Source: Shewanella morhuae
GTDB lineage: Bacteria > Pseudomonadota > Gammaproteobacteria > Enterobacterales > Shewanellaceae
Direction: 5' to 3'
DNA length: 64,000 nt
NCBI RefSeq assembly: GCF_900156405.1
Contig: NZ_FTNN01000002.1
Span: 226,547-290,546, forward strand
Shown here piece after piece: positions 10,201 to 19,469 of the stretch. The notes beneath the pieces were generated by a model. The model had not been told where the DNA came from. It saw only the letters and a program-made list of their open reading frames with translations, and ran no database searches. Position numbers and translations under genes: made by a program. The number at the start of each line of letters is the position of its first letter. The first letter of the stretch is position 1.

Positions 10201-10512
10201 GCCGCCCGTAACAGGGATCACATACACTTCGCTCGCGCCTTCATAATTGGCTACATAAGCCACCCACTTACCATCGGCAGAAATACTGGCACCGAGCTCT
10301 TCTGCGGGCAAACTGGTTAAGCGAGTCGCGGCCTTTTGACCTAAGGTCTGAGTCCATAAATCACCTTCTGCGGTAAAGACTAAGGTTTGGTCGTGCAAGG
10401 CTGGCGCGCGGTAATACCCTTGATTGCTAGCGGTATCAGCCGCGATGGCTGGTACTGCGCTTAACGTGCCTAGGGCAAGCATACAGCTGGCAACGGAATA
10501 GCGAAGTTTCAT
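7228..10512 (-). CDS. Tricorn protease homologue, exported S41-family peptidase
   Basis: A 1094-residue protein with a Sec signal peptide (cleavage probable near AIAA/DTAS, residues 24-25). The N-terminal 650 residues carry repeated propeller-type segments (for example GKWVAYVAN, DGRFIAHDD, DSRFIALTK), then a core region, a PDZ domain around 800-870 (AGDMLLAINGTPV) and a C-terminal S41 domain. Tricorn active-site positions can be placed by eye: His753 in SLHSQVRGG, nucleophile Ser975 in TYSDGE, and Glu1033 in RWVLEGHGVTPDIEV, close to His746, Ser965 and Glu1023 of archaeal tricorn. It probably degrades peptides in the periplasm. It is transcribed alone, with a terminator downstream. Confidence 0.9.
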   Translation of the reverse strand: MKLRYSVASCMLALGTLSAVPAIAADTASNQGYYRAPALHDQTLVFTAEGDLWTQTLGQKAATRLTSLPAEELGASISADGKWVAYVANYEGASEVYVIPVTGGVAKRVSFENSRVRVQGFTAKGDILYSTDSGFGPANNWMLRSVDPKTLTTTDLPLADAVEGVIDDNNDYVYFTRFGLQVTGDNAKVYRGGAKGELWRFKLGSKTEAQLLSGQHDGSVRQPMLWQDRLYFISDSDGNDNLWSMALDGSDAKQLTQFKDWQVRSARMDKGKVVFQQGADIHVFDITSAKDSLLNIELLSDFAQRREHWVKDPMDYASSTDLALAGDKVVITARSHIAIAGIDGSRLVQVALPGTYRVREAILSQDGKSVYAISDMTGQQEIWQFPADGSSGAKQLTKDGHTLRMSLNLSQDGRFIAHDDNDGNVWLLDLKKNTNQKIITNGEGLGPYADIRWSGDSRFIALTKSEIGKQRPQIVLYSVDENKAETLTSDKYESYSPTFSRDGQWLYFLSNRQFSATPSSPWGDRNMGPVFDKRSQIFAIALVNNAKFPFSKPNELSVSETDKTAAKDKANPLTIDWADISQRLWQVPVDSGNYSELRAVDGRLYVLDQAMGDDTEPSLMTIEFDPLSPKAEVFAEDVGHYAVSANGKKLMLRKHSDDKALLIVDGGDKLGDTDNAKVRTQQWQLAISPSLEWQQMFEDAWLMHKESFFDKKMRGLDWQATKAKYQPLLDRLTDRNELNDIFMQMMGELDSLHSQVRGGDLPQDPDAAKTASLGARLQQTVDGVNIAHIYSNDPELPANASPLNRIEVDAKAGDMLLAINGTPVANVADVTRLLRNQQDKQVLLQLKRGSQTHKTIVMPVSATVDSQLRYQDWVSHNAAVVEDASKSKIGYLHLYAMGGGDIESFAREFYTNYDKDGLIIDVRRNRGGNIDSWIIEKLLRRAWAFWQPTHGAAYTNMQQTFHGHLVVLTDELTYSDGETFAAGIKALGIAPLIGKQTAGAGVWLSGRNTLTDKGMARVAEYPQYAMDGRWVLEGHGVTPDIEVDNLPFATFNGKDAQLEAAISYLKDELVKQPIPALKAQPLPAKGMAQDIKAK

Positions 10513-10784
10513 GTATGACCTCTATCTAATTGTTATTTTTAATGTGCTTATTTTTGATGATGGACTATTTTATGACGCACGATTTATAGGTGATAGGCCA
10601 AAGTATATACAGCTATGCTTGCCCTATTTTGTATCCAAACTAGCAGAATTGAGCCCAAAGTTCAGTAACCTTGTGTAAGAGAAGTTTTAGCAAATGTGTC
10701 ATCCATTTTATCAATACAGATCAAGTAGATAAAAAATGAGAAGATAAAATAAACCCGCTGGTTTCGCTTGCATTGTCATCGGGT
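10513..10784. other. Intergenic, promoter region of the protease gene
   Basis: About 270 bp upstream of the minus-strand protease gene and downstream of the thr operon terminator. It is AT-rich; no specific operator was recognised. Confidence 0.3.
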
Positions 10785-10812
10785 AATAAAAAAGGGAGCT
10801 TAGCTCCCTTAA
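10785..10812 (-). terminator. Terminator of the thr operon
   Basis: AAGGGAGC-TTA-GCTCCCTT around 10792-10810; on the minus strand the hairpin is followed by TTTTTTATTA. It lies just past the thrC stop. Confidence 0.85.
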
Positions 10813-10845
10813 CATATAATCCCCATGCCCATTATGATTTGATAT

Positions 10846-12129
10846 TTAAGATAATATCTTAAATAGGTGGGTTTTTAATGCCGCAAAATCAGCTGGTAAC
10901 TCTGCCGATAATATCGGTTTATTCGCAACGGCGGCCAATTCTGCAGGCAAAGGTAAACTCAGGCTAAGCTCGCGATCGACTACATCTTTAAACTTTGCGG
11001 GATGTGCCGTCCCTAAAAATATGCCCACTTCGTCAGGCAATAGAGTTAACGACAAGGCTTTAGCTGCAATTGCGGCATGGGGCTCAGATACATAGCCTTG
11101 TGCGTATAACTCAGCTAGCGCCTGTGAAGTTTGCTCCTCCGACAAGCGAATACCGACTAAGTCACTCAATGGCCAACCTAATTTTTCACAAATTGCCTCC
11201 ACTCGCGGCCAGTTACTTGGCTCACTGACATCCATCGCATTAGACATCGTCGCTTGGGTTTGATTTGGCTGCCACTGGCCATTAGCTAAATAGCGCGGCA
11301 CAGTATCGTTAGCATTGGTCGCGGCGATAAAACGTTTAACCGGTAATCCCATCGCTTTAGCAAATAAACCCGCGGTGAGGTTACCAAAATTACCACTGGG
11401 TACAGCAATCACCGGTTCGGCATCGTGACGCTGCTTAGACTGAGCAACCGCTTCAAAGTAGTAACAAATTTGTGCAAGCAATCGACTAATGTTGATAGAG
11501 TTAGCGGAGTTCAAGCTCAAACCATCACGAACATCGGCATCATCGAAGGCGCGTTTCACTAAATCTTGGCAGGCATCAAAATCGGACGAAACAGCGACTG
11601 TGTGAATATTCTTACCCAAAGTCGTGAACATCTTTTCCTGTAGCTCGCTGATCTTACCCTTAGGATAAAGCACGACGACATTAACCTTCTCAAGCCCATA
11701 AAAGGCATCGGCAACCGCGGCGCCAGTGTCGCCCGATGTTGCAGTAAGAATGGTTAAGCGTGTGTCACCCACAAAAGTATTAACGCACTGCGCCATAAAA
11801 CGCGCACCAAAATCTTTAAATGCCAACGTTGGACCATGGAACAATTCAAGGCAAGCACGCTGCTCGTCAACAGTAACCAAAGGTAAATCAAAGTTAAAGG
11901 CGCGCTCAACCAATTTATCGACCGCATCTTGCCCTAACTCTGAGGCAAGCCATGCCCCGAGCACTTTTTTACTGCGCTCAACAAATGGCAGCGCCAGTAA
12001 CCCTTCAATATCGTCTAAGACCGGTATTTGGGTTGGAAAAAATAAACCTCTGTCTTTACCTAACCCTAATTGCACCGCTTCTTTAAAGCTCACTTTTTGT
12101 GTAGGATGTTTTAAATTATATAGTTCCAT
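10846..12129 (-). CDS. thrC: Threonine synthase
   Basis: Converts O-phosphohomoserine to threonine with pyridoxal phosphate, the last step of the pathway. The 427-residue protein has the family opening MELYNLKHPTQKVSF and the PLP-lysine motif PTLAFKDFGARFMAQ (Lys105 from this start), plus the phosphate-binding PSGNFGNL. The ATG at 12129 is preferred over a GTG two codons upstream because AAGG sits about ten bases before it. It is the last gene of thrABC, 86 bp after thrB. Confidence 0.97.
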   Translation of the reverse strand: MELYNLKHPTQKVSFKEAVQLGLGKDRGLFFPTQIPVLDDIEGLLALPFVERSKKVLGAWLASELGQDAVDKLVERAFNFDLPLVTVDEQRACLELFHGPTLAFKDFGARFMAQCVNTFVGDTRLTILTATSGDTGAAVADAFYGLEKVNVVVLYPKGKISELQEKMFTTLGKNIHTVAVSSDFDACQDLVKRAFDDADVRDGLSLNSANSINISRLLAQICYYFEAVAQSKQRHDAEPVIAVPSGNFGNLTAGLFAKAMGLPVKRFIAATNANDTVPRYLANGQWQPNQTQATMSNAMDVSEPSNWPRVEAICEKLGWPLSDLVGIRLSEEQTSQALAELYAQGYVSEPHAAIAAKALSLTLLPDEVGIFLGTAHPAKFKDVVDRELSLSLPLPAELAAVANKPILSAELPADFAALKTHLFKILS

Positions 12130-12215
12130 GCTCACTCAACCTTTTGATGCTAATACTTAAATACTGATTTTTTGATATTTAACCGTGATATTTAGCCTTA
12201 ATGCCAAAAAAAGCA

Positions 12216-13178
12216 TTAATCGACTCTACGCGTGCCCTGCTCATCAAGGCGACACACATGGGCAAAGCCACCCGCCTCGGTTAAATAATGCTGCTCTAAC
12301 CAAGCTTTAGCGGCATTAGCTGTGGCTAAATCGTCAGTAATCGAAAACAGTGTGGGACCGCTGCCCGAAATACCCGTAGTCAACATGCCTAAATCGGCTA
12401 AGGCAGCTCTAGCATTGTCGTAACCCGGAATGGCAGCAGCGCGATAAGGTTCAGCTAATACATCCTTTAATACGCTGATCGCCAGCTTAGCGTTTTGTTG
12501 ATAAGACGCATGTACAAAGGCACTTAAGTAACGACCAAAATCAATAGTGACAGCTTTATCATATTGATTAGGCATGAGCTTACGCATCATCGCCGTTGAA
12601 AGTGAAATCCCTGGGTAAGCTACAACCCAATACCAGTCTTTAAAACTCGGTATCGCTTCACAAATTGTGCCGGGCACATTAAGCATCAATTGCATGCCAC
12701 CCAAGTAACAAGGGGCCACGTTGTCGTAATGCACACTACCGCTAATTTTACCTTCAAACTCCCCCATCAACTCGAGCAATGCTTGCTCGTTATAGGGTCG
12801 ATTAAAATGTTCATTCAAGGCATATAATGCCGCCACGACAGAGCTTGCACTCGAACCTAATCCACTACCAACAGGTAGGTTTTTTTCCAGTGTCAGTGCC
12901 ACGCCTTCATCTACTTTACCCTGCGCTGTTAAAAACTCTCGACTAAGAGTTTTTAAGAAAAACTCGGCACACTGATACACTATATTATCTTGCGGATTTT
13001 CAGGAAGTTTATGAGCCCAAGCGCCAGTTTGCGCCAAAATCACACCCGATTTTGCTGCAGCAATCGTCACTCTGTCACCAAGTAAACTGCCATCGATAGG
13101 CGCCAATGCCGCGCCCAGCAAATCAAATCCTACGCCCACGTTACCCATAGAGGCTGGTGCGTAAACAGTCAAACTCAT
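12216..13178 (-). CDS. thrB: Homoserine kinase
   Basis: A GHMP kinase of 320 residues that phosphorylates homoserine. The ATP-binding signature [17 protein letters not shown] lies near residue 101 and the GHMP motif 3 [12 protein letters not shown] near 266. The start overlaps the thrA stop by four bases (ATGA at 13175-13178), so translation is coupled to thrA. Confidence 0.97.
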   Translation of the reverse strand: MSLTVYAPASMGNVGVGFDLLGAALAPIDGSLLGDRVTIAAAKSGVILAQTGAWAHKLPENPQDNIVYQCAEFFLKTLSREFLTAQGKVDEGVALTLEKNLPVGSGLGSSASSVVAALYALNEHFNRPYNEQALLELMGEFEGKISGSVHYDNVAPCYLGGMQLMLNVPGTICEAIPSFKDWYWVVAYPGISLSTAMMRKLMPNQYDKAVTIDFGRYLSAFVHASYQQNAKLAISVLKDVLAEPYRAAAIPGYDNARAALADLGMLTTGISGSGPTLFSITDDLATANAAKAWLEQHYLTEAGGFAHVCRLDEQGTRRVD

Positions 13179-15643
13179 ACGCTCACCTCACGAGTCCAAT
13201 TCAAAGTTCTTAACACATCGGCAAACGCACCAGCGGCGGTCACCTCCGTTCCAGCGCCGTAGCCGCGCAGCACAAAGGGGATTGGTTGGTAATAACGACT
13301 ATAAAATGCCAAGGCATTTTCGCCGCCTTTAACGCTATATAGCGGATCTTGTGCATCAACTTCCGCGATACGTACACGGCACACGCCATCCTCAATTTGC
13401 CCCACATAACGCAGCACTTTACCTTGGGCTTTGGCCTGCGCCACTTTAGCAGCAATAGCAGCATCAACCTCTGGCAAACGCGCCATAAAGCTTTCAACAT
13501 CGCCTGAATCATCAAACTCGGCCGGCAATACAGACTCAACCTGCACATCACTGAGCTCTAACTTTAATCCCACTTCACGGGCAAGAATTAACACTTTACG
13601 CGCCACATCCATACCGCTCAAATCATCACGGGGATCGGGTTCTGTAAAACATTTATCCCTTGCAAGACCAGTTGCTTCTGACAGCGTCATGCCCTCATCA
13701 AGCATGCCGAAAATAAAGGATAAGGAGCCCGATAAAATACCGTTAAACTTATGCAGTTTATCACCTGCAAATAACAGTTTTTTCAGGTTATCGATAACAG
13801 GTAATCCAGCGCCTACCGTGGTTTCGTATAAGAACTGGCGACGCTGTTTTAATGCCGTTTGGCGCAGCGCTTGATAATAAGCATAATCGCGAGTATTAGA
13901 CTTTTTGTTCGGCGTGACCACGTGTAAACCTGAGTTCATCACCTCTAAATACAGATCCGATACTTGCTCGCTTGAAGTGCAATCCACCAACACAGGGTTC
14001 AGTAATTGTTGTTCTTGCGCCCATACGAGTAACGCTGGGATATCACAGGCTTGCTGGCTATCGGCAAGCAAGCTAGACCAGTTATTTAAATCGATACCCG
14101 CACTATTGAGTAACATCTTGTTTGAATTGACGATACCGCAAACACGAATGCTGATGTGCTGCTCTTTGAGCATGGAAGATTGTTGTTTTATCTGCTCAAG
14201 CAGGCCAGCGCCCACGTTGCCGCAACCGACTAAAAACACATCTAAATATTGCTGCACATCGAAAAAACCTTGATGACAGGCCGCAACTGCATGCTTAGTT
14301 TTACGCTGCTCGATGACCGTCGAAATCGACCGTTCAGACGATCCTTGGGCAATGGCAATAATGTTCACGTTTGCCTGTGCTAAAGCTTGGAAAAAACGTG
14401 CAGCAACTCCTTTGTGGGTACGCATACCATCGCCAATTAACGAGATTATGGCCAGATCGTGTCGCATTTCAATTGGCTCAAGTAAGTCACTTTTTATTTC
14501 TAATTCAAACTCTTGCTCTAAGGCCCATTGCACTTTTTCCGCCTCAGCGGTGGCAACACAAAAACAGATACTGTATTCCGAAGAACTTTGAGTGATTAAA
14601 GACACCGACACACCGCTGCGGGAAATTGCCGCTAAGGTACGGCTCGCCATACCGACCATGCCTTTCATGCCGGGGCCTGAAATATCAAACATGGTTTGAT
14701 TATCAAGATTAGAAATCGCTTTAACCTGCAGGCCACTCTCATCGGCTTTATCGGATACGAGCGTGCCCGGCGCTTTAGGATTAAAACTATTTTTGATGTA
14801 ACAAGGAATATGAAACTGGGCGATAGGTGCGATTGTTTTAGGGTGTAATACCTTTGCACCAAAATAAGACAGCTCCATCGCTTCTTGATAACTCAGTTGT
14901 GATAATAATTTAGCATCGGCCACAACGCGTGGATCAATATTATAAACCCCATCAACGTCGGTCCAAATCTCACAACTAGAGGCATCTAAACACGCAGCGA
15001 GCACAGCGGCGGAGTAATCGGAGCCATTACACCCTAAAGTGACGACCTTACCGTGAGCGTCTGCAGCAGTAAAACCTGGCATCACCCATACCCGTTTTTC
15101 GTCTAGCGGTAATACTTTAAATCTGGGTTTACTCAGCCCAATATCAACCACAGACTCAAGGGGGCTGCCACGACCTAAAAATAAAGCGCGAGGATCGAGT
15201 TGAGCCGAAGCGATCCCCTTAGATAGCATGATTTGTTCCATTAAGGCTGCAGATAAACGCTCACCAGCAACCACGATTTCAGCGCGGATGCCATCGGGAC
15301 ATTCTTGCAGTAATGCAACACCTCGTAATCTGTCTTGCCAGATGACTAATTGGGCATTGAGCCCTGAGAAAAGCAGCTCGCTTTGCTCACTCGATAACAC
15401 TGAGTTAACCGCATCTTGGTACAAAGACGTAAATACTCGCTCGACATGCTGCAAGACTGGCGCATAGTTTTCACCTTTAACCGCAACATCCACCATTTCT
15501 AACAACGCATTAGTCACGGTTGCCGGGGCAGATAAAACAGTCGCCACCGACTCAAGTTGGGATGATTGGGCGATGATATCCGCCGACATAGAGAATCGCT
15601 GCCAATTTGCAAGCGAGGTACCACCAAATTTCATTACTTTCAT
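13175..15643 (-). CDS. thrA: Bifunctional aspartokinase I / homoserine dehydrogenase I
   Basis: Catalyses the first and third steps from aspartate to threonine. Aspartokinase is N-terminal ([10 protein letters not shown], then GFTAADAHG and [11 protein letters not shown]), ACT regulatory segments follow ([28 protein letters not shown]), and homoserine dehydrogenase is C-terminal ([11 protein letters not shown] nucleotide-binding loop, [11 protein letters not shown]). Length of 822 residues matches E. coli ThrA. The ATG at 15643 is preferred over an upstream GTG at 15658 because AGGAG lies within those extra codons, seven bases from this ATG. Expression is governed by the thrL attenuator just upstream. 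Confidence 0.97.
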   Translation of the reverse strand: MKVMKFGGTSLANWQRFSMSADIIAQSSQLESVATVLSAPATVTNALLEMVDVAVKGENYAPVLQHVERVFTSLYQDAVNSVLSSEQSELLFSGLNAQLVIWQDRLRGVALLQECPDGIRAEIVVAGERLSAALMEQIMLSKGIASAQLDPRALFLGRGSPLESVVDIGLSKPRFKVLPLDEKRVWVMPGFTAADAHGKVVTLGCNGSDYSAAVLAACLDASSCEIWTDVDGVYNIDPRVVADAKLLSQLSYQEAMELSYFGAKVLHPKTIAPIAQFHIPCYIKNSFNPKAPGTLVSDKADESGLQVKAISNLDNQTMFDISGPGMKGMVGMASRTLAAISRSGVSVSLITQSSSEYSICFCVATAEAEKVQWALEQEFELEIKSDLLEPIEMRHDLAIISLIGDGMRTHKGVAARFFQALAQANVNIIAIAQGSSERSISTVIEQRKTKHAVAACHQGFFDVQQYLDVFLVGCGNVGAGLLEQIKQQSSMLKEQHISIRVCGIVNSNKMLLNSAGIDLNNWSSLLADSQQACDIPALLVWAQEQQLLNPVLVDCTSSEQVSDLYLEVMNSGLHVVTPNKKSNTRDYAYYQALRQTALKQRRQFLYETTVGAGLPVIDNLKKLLFAGDKLHKFNGILSGSLSFIFGMLDEGMTLSEATGLARDKCFTEPDPRDDLSGMDVARKVLILAREVGLKLELSDVQVESVLPAEFDDSGDVESFMARLPEVDAAIAAKVAQAKAQGKVLRYVGQIEDGVCRVRIAEVDAQDPLYSVKGGENALAFYSRYYQPIPFVLRGYGAGTEVTAAGAFADVLRTLNWTREVSV

Positions 15644-15675
15644 CTTATTCTCCTGCACCGCGCCCGCCTAGAAAC

Positions 15676-15707
15676 AAAAAAGCCCGCTTCTTTGTGGGAA
15701 GCGGGCT
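15676..15707 (-). terminator. thr operon attenuator
   Basis: AGCCCGCTTC (15681-15690) and GAAGCGGGCT (15698-15707) form a perfect 10 bp stem, followed on the minus strand by TTTTTG. GCGGGCT at the end of thrL can pair with AGCCCGC of the terminator's first arm, giving an alternative antiterminator. This is the classical layout for translation-dependent attenuation. Confidence 0.92.
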
Positions 15708-15732
15708 CATTAGTAAATTTCTTTAGGGTGTA

Positions 15733-15804
15733 TCAGCCCGCCCCCACTATCGTTGTAGTGGTGGTTGTAATAATGGTAGTTACTACGAAACCGAGGCTAT
15801 TCAT
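15733..15804 (-). CDS. thrL: thr operon leader peptide
   Basis: A 23-codon frame, ATG at 15804 to TGA at 15733. It contains eight threonine and three isoleucine codons, nearly all in one run (residues 9-19, TTIITTTTTTI), as in enterobacterial ThrL. Ribosome stalling on this run when charged tRNA-Thr or tRNA-Ile is scarce would leave the GC-rich tail free to pair with the terminator arm and open the operon. A TTGACA on the minus strand at 15864-15869 is a candidate -35; the -10 is weak. Confidence 0.92.
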   Translation of the reverse strand: MNSLGFVVTTIITTTTTTIVGAG

Positions 15805-16269
15805 ACGTTTGGGCTAATCCATGTTAATTTCTGATAAACAGAATTGCTTTTTTTACCTACACTTGTCAACCCCTTAAATTAATTATTTATTAACAATTTA
15901 CTGCGTTCGATGAAATAACCATTCAAGATTAGATATTGTGAGGTTTTCTAGGGGTAAAAATGCGATTTATTCAATAGTAAACTTTTAACGTCAACGTCAA
16001 CAAGAGCCATAAGACCTAGGTAAACCAATGTTTTTAAACAACTTATATTTATCACCTTGATTAAGGCCACATAATTTGTTCTACATCATGATTCCGTTAA
16101 AATCTATAGGCTAAGTGTCAAAAATTACATTCATTATATTGTCGTATACGCAGCGCTATTTAATTCAAGGATAATAAAGCTGTGCTGTATCTAACATAAG
16201 CGACTTCAACTTATCGCCAGCGCTAAGAAAGCACGTTATTATGCGCGCACATTCTGAACCGGAGGCGAT
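15805..16269. other. Intergenic, divergent thr and slyD promoters
   Basis: A 465 bp region separating the divergent thr operon and slyD. It holds the TTGACA candidate for the thr promoter. The rest is AT-rich and shows no other clear feature. Confidence 0.4.
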
Positions 16270-16929
16270 ATGAAGATCACTCAACACAGCGCGGTAACTA
16301 TTCATTACCGTTTATCAGATGAAGAAGGCAGACTATTAGAAGACTCTTTCGACTCTGAACCTATGCTATATCTGCACGGCACTGAAAACCTGATCCCAGG
16401 TTTAGAGGCCGCGTTAGAAGGTAAAACTAAAGGCGAAAAACTCGACGTTACTATTAGCGCCGAAGAAGCCTATGGCCCTTACCACGATGGACTACGCCAA
16501 GCTGTGCCATTAGAGGCATTTGGTGATATCGAAGATATCGTTCCAGGTATGCGCTTTATTGCTGAAACTGAAATGGGTCAACGCCCAGTTCAAGTTATGG
16601 AAGTTAAAGACGATGTTGTTATCGTCGATGGTAACCATCCTTTAGCCGGCCAAGCATTGAATTTCAGCGTTGAAATTATTGACGTTCGTGAAGGTAGTGC
16701 AGAAGAAATAGCACACGGTCACATTCATGCAAAAGGCGGTTGTGGAAGTCATGGACATGATCACGATCATAGTGGTGGTGGATGCTGTGGTGGTTCAGGT
16801 AAGGAAGAAGCCGGCGGCTGTTGTGGCGGTTCAGACCACGATCATGGGCATCACCATGAAGAGCACGAAGCCTGCGACACACCTAAAACAGGTTGTGATG
16901 GCAATGGCGGCTGTGGTTGCCGCGGCTAA
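16270..16929 (+). CDS. slyD: FKBP-type peptidyl-prolyl isomerase SlyD
   Basis: A 219-residue cytoplasmic prolyl isomerase and metallochaperone that delivers nickel to hydrogenase maturation. The FKBP core (HGTENLIPGLEAALEGK, YGPYHDGL) is split by an inserted chaperone flap, as in SlyD. The last 70 residues are a metal-binding tail with many His and Cys clusters (GHDHDHSGGGCCGG, DHDHGHHHEEH, ending GCGCRG). The Shine-Dalgarno GGAGG is seven bases before the ATG. Confidence 0.95.
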   Translation: MKITQHSAVTIHYRLSDEEGRLLEDSFDSEPMLYLHGTENLIPGLEAALEGKTKGEKLDVTISAEEAYGPYHDGLRQAVPLEAFGDIEDIVPGMRFIAETEMGQRPVQVMEVKDDVVIVDGNHPLAGQALNFSVEIIDVREGSAEEIAHGHIHAKGGCGSHGHDHDHSGGGCCGGSGKEEAGGCCGGSDHDHGHHHEEHEACDTPKTGCDGNGGCGCRG

Positions 16930-17005
16930 AAAGCTTACGCAAAGGTGAACTAGAAATAGTGTATCCCTGAGCGATTGAACTAATGACATGGTTTAATATT
17001 TTAAG

Positions 17006-17044
17006 ATGCATGCCCTTAATTTAAGGTCGTGCATTTTTTATACA
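17006..17044 (+). terminator. Terminator after slyD
   Basis: ATGCATGCCCTTAA pairs with TTAAGGTCGTGCAT with two mismatches, followed by TTTTTTAT. Confidence 0.75.
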
Positions 17045-17115
17045 AAAAAACCTGTGTGATAATGGTAAATTACTAACGGATAGTTGAGTATTGACTTGAA
17101 ACTTACACTCAGACA

Positions 17116-17391
17116 TTAGCTAATCAATTTTTGAATTTTGGCTCTATGTTCAGGTGACATATTTTTTAGATAATTAGAACAACGTGTAATAGTGGCGATA
17201 CTCACCTTATACTCAGCGGCTATGTGTCTTTGGCTCATATTTCCATCCAGTAACAACTGAAATACCTTTAAGCGTCCAGCAACGGCACTACGTTCTTCCT
17301 CGGTTAACAATAAATGAAACAACACAGAAAGATCTTCATAGTTGCTATGGCTCAATATTTTTTCTAATACTAAATCCCAATTTGCTCGCAT
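17116..17391 (-). CDS. trpR: Trp operon repressor
   Basis: A 91-residue TrpR-family protein. The helix-turn-helix region MSQRHIAAEYKVSIATITRC matches the [20 protein letters not shown] region of E. coli TrpR, and LLTEEERSAVAGRLKVFQLL matches its core helices. With tryptophan bound, TrpR represses trp and aromatic pathway genes. The ATG at 17391 is preferred because GAGGG lies five bases upstream; an ATG four codons earlier has no such site. No clear TrpR operator was recognised in the window. Confidence 0.88.
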   Translation of the reverse strand: MRANWDLVLEKILSHSNYEDLSVLFHLLLTEEERSAVAGRLKVFQLLLDGNMSQRHIAAEYKVSIATITRCSNYLKNMSPEHRAKIQKLIS

Positions 17392-17580
17392 AATTACCCT
17401 CATAAGTACTGTTCAAGCATTACGTAAGGCAGTTTAACAGATTTAGCCTCTATAAAATAACTTGTTATGTTTAGATACTAATCTAGAAAAAAACTGAAAA
17501 AAATGCTTCTAGTACATCAAGTTAATTTGTGTACAATAGCAAGACAATGTCACACTTCAACGCTAATTTGTGAGAATATA

Positions 17581-18030
17581 ATGAAAAAACTACTACTTAC
17601 TCTCGTTGCCAGTGCTCTATTCGCTTCAGCTGCGCAGGCACACAATTTTGAAGAACCAAAAGATGCGATTGAATACCGCCAATCTGCATTTGGTCTTATA
17701 TCTTATAACTTCGGCGACATGGCAGCCATGATGAAAGGTAAAAAACCTTTCGAAGCAGAAACCTTCGCAATGCGTGCAACCAACGTTGCAGCCCTATCAA
17801 AAATTCCATTTGAAGGTTTTATTGATGGCTCAGACAAAGGTGACACAGAAGCCTTAGCTAAAATTTGGCAGGACAGAGCTGATTTCGATTCAAAAATGAA
17901 AACCTTTCAAGAGAATGCTGCCATTCTTGCCACTGTAGCTCAAAAAGGTAACCAAGCTGAAATCAAGCAAGCCTTTATGGATACAGGAAAAAGCTGTAAA
18001 GGTTGTCACGACGTATATAAGAAAGACTAA
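17581..18030 (+). CDS. Cytochrome c' (c-prime) family protein
   Basis: A 149-residue exported haem protein with a signal peptide of about 20 residues (cut after AQA). A single CKGCH haem-attachment motif sits at the extreme C-terminus, and the body is predicted helical, as in four-helix-bundle cytochromes c'. This family binds nitric oxide and is linked to NO tolerance. An in-frame upstream extension to 17503 would hide the signal peptide and is rejected. A cytochrome b561 gene lies convergent next door; the two families are often neighbours. Confidence 0.9.
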   Translation: MKKLLLTLVASALFASAAQAHNFEEPKDAIEYRQSAFGLISYNFGDMAAMMKGKKPFEAETFAMRATNVAALSKIPFEGFIDGSDKGDTEALAKIWQDRADFDSKMKTFQENAAILATVAQKGNQAEIKQAFMDTGKSCKGCHDVYKKD

Positions 18031-18057
18031 TGTTGTTCTGTTTATCTTATCGTCAAC

Positions 18058-18085
18058 AAAAAGCCTGCTATTAGCAGGCTTTTTG
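18058..18085. terminator. Bidirectional terminator between cytochrome genes
   Basis: AAAAAGCCTGC-TATTA-GCAGGCTTTTT is a perfect stem with A and T tracts on either side, placed between two convergent genes. Confidence 0.9.
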
Positions 18086-18108
18086 TTGTTTCAAAACTAA
18101 GTATAAAT

Positions 18109-18801
18109 CTACAACACTTGTACTATTGGCCAGATTAAATACACAAAGACCACGGCCGCTAATACAGTCAATAGTGCTAAAGCGAACCACTCTGACTTAA
18201 ACGTAAGATCACTTTTCGAGCTTGATGACAATGCCACCTTAGAGACCTTTTTATAACCACTAAACATAGCACCGACTAACTTATCTCCTTTTATGGCATG
18301 AATAATCACTGCCAGTATGTGAATAGCACTTAGTAAGAGGATAAGGTTAAAGTTCATTTTATGTAGCCAGGTCAAAAAGCTACTGGTATCAGAACTCACA
18401 TAACTATAAAGCGGACCTTCGGTAAAAATATCATCAGTCGCAAACAAGCCTGTGACTAACTGAAGGCTAATAATCCCTATCAATGCAACAACCATGTAGC
18501 CACCAATAGGGTTATGTCCAAGTACAACTGACACGCCCTTAGTCTTAATCACTTTTAAATAGTCCAGCGCAACTTTGGGATGGTGAACAAAGTGGCGAAA
18601 TCGTGCGGTATCACTACCAATGATCCCCCAGAGGATTCTAAATCCAATAAGAACCAACAAACTATAAGCAAAAATCTGGTGCCACTGCATTTCGCCAGCA
18701 TCAGCACTCCACCATAAAAGCGCTAATAGACACACCATGCCCCAATGGAAAATTCGCGTGGGTAAATCCCAGACTTTAATTTTAACGTGTTCAGTATTCA
18801 T
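18109..18801 (-). CDS. Cytochrome b561-family membrane protein
   Basis: A 230-residue di-haem b-type cytochrome of the bacterial b561 / hydrogenase b-subunit type. The opening VWDLPTRIFHWGMV gives the first haem-ligand histidine, and further His residues lie in WHQIFAYSLL, HKMNFN and ILAVIIHAIKGD. Four core transmembrane helices plus one near the C-terminus are visible. It probably passes electrons between the quinone pool and a periplasmic haem protein; the neighbouring cytochrome c' is a candidate partner, by inference only. Confidence 0.88.
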   Translation of the reverse strand: MNTEHVKIKVWDLPTRIFHWGMVCLLALLWWSADAGEMQWHQIFAYSLLVLIGFRILWGIIGSDTARFRHFVHHPKVALDYLKVIKTKGVSVVLGHNPIGGYMVVALIGIISLQLVTGLFATDDIFTEGPLYSYVSSDTSSFLTWLHKMNFNLILLLSAIHILAVIIHAIKGDKLVGAMFSGYKKVSKVALSSSSKSDLTFKSEWFALALLTVLAAVVFVYLIWPIVQVL

Positions 18802-19100
18802 AAAATGGGCAAATCCAACGTAAACGAGTGAAATAAGTTCAAGTATTTTATCGGAGTTAAGGGGGGAACCTAAAGTAAATATAAGTAAACAAGGGCAAAG
18901 ACTGCGGAGTTATCCCATCGAATATGACTCTATTTAGCAGGCAATACAAGACTTTTTGGCTAAGAATTATTGATATTTGTCTAAGCGATCAAATATCCAG
19001 CTAACGATATCTAACCAGCACAAAAGTGTGATGTAGATCTCGTTTTATAGTGCCAACCTTGGTAATCTGAAATCCAAGGAAACTGCAGAGGGTTTGAAAT

Positions 19101-19469
19101 ATGCTAAAGATTACTAGCAAGCAACTTGAAGTTACAGCTCCTATTCGTGAACGTATTGAAAGTCGTTTCGAAAAACTTTCAAGACATGATGTGCAAATGA
19201 TAAATCCCCACGTAACCATTACAGAGGAGAAACCAGGTTTCAAAATAGAAGCATCGGTTGGCATCCCAAATGGTGAACTCTTCGCTCAAGCAAAACATGA
19301 AAACTTATACACTGCGATTAATGCTATGGGCCAAAAATTAGAGAAGCAACTCAATCGCATAACACATAAACCTGAAGCGCTGCGGTCTACGTCATTAGCA
19401 CCGACAAATGATACTGCTGAAGAAGTTAACGACGAGTACAATGAGTACGAAGAAGAAGATGCAATATAA
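19101..19469 (+). CDS. raiA: Ribosome-associated inhibitor A (RaiA/YfiA)
   Basis: A 122-residue hibernation factor: MLKITSKQLEVTAPIRERIE, TAINAMGQKLEKQLNR, and an acidic tail (NDEYNEYEEEDAI) characteristic of RaiA. RaiA blocks the decoding centre under cold or stationary stress and opposes 100S dimer formation. As in E. coli it lies upstream of pheL-pheA, but here about 1.4 kb separates them. GAGGG precedes the ATG by seven bases. No terminator directly follows the stop. Confidence 0.92.
   Translation: MLKITSKQLEVTAPIRERIESRFEKLSRHDVQMINPHVTITEEKPGFKIEASVGIPNGELFAQAKHENLYTAINAMGQKLEKQLNRITHKPEALRSTSLAPTNDTAEEVNDEYNEYEEEDAI

Noticed and set aside
16676-16948. Frames on both strands over the slyD tail, one rich in His
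   Set aside because: Shadows of the SlyD metal-binding His/Cys repeats; composition comes from the repetitive codons.
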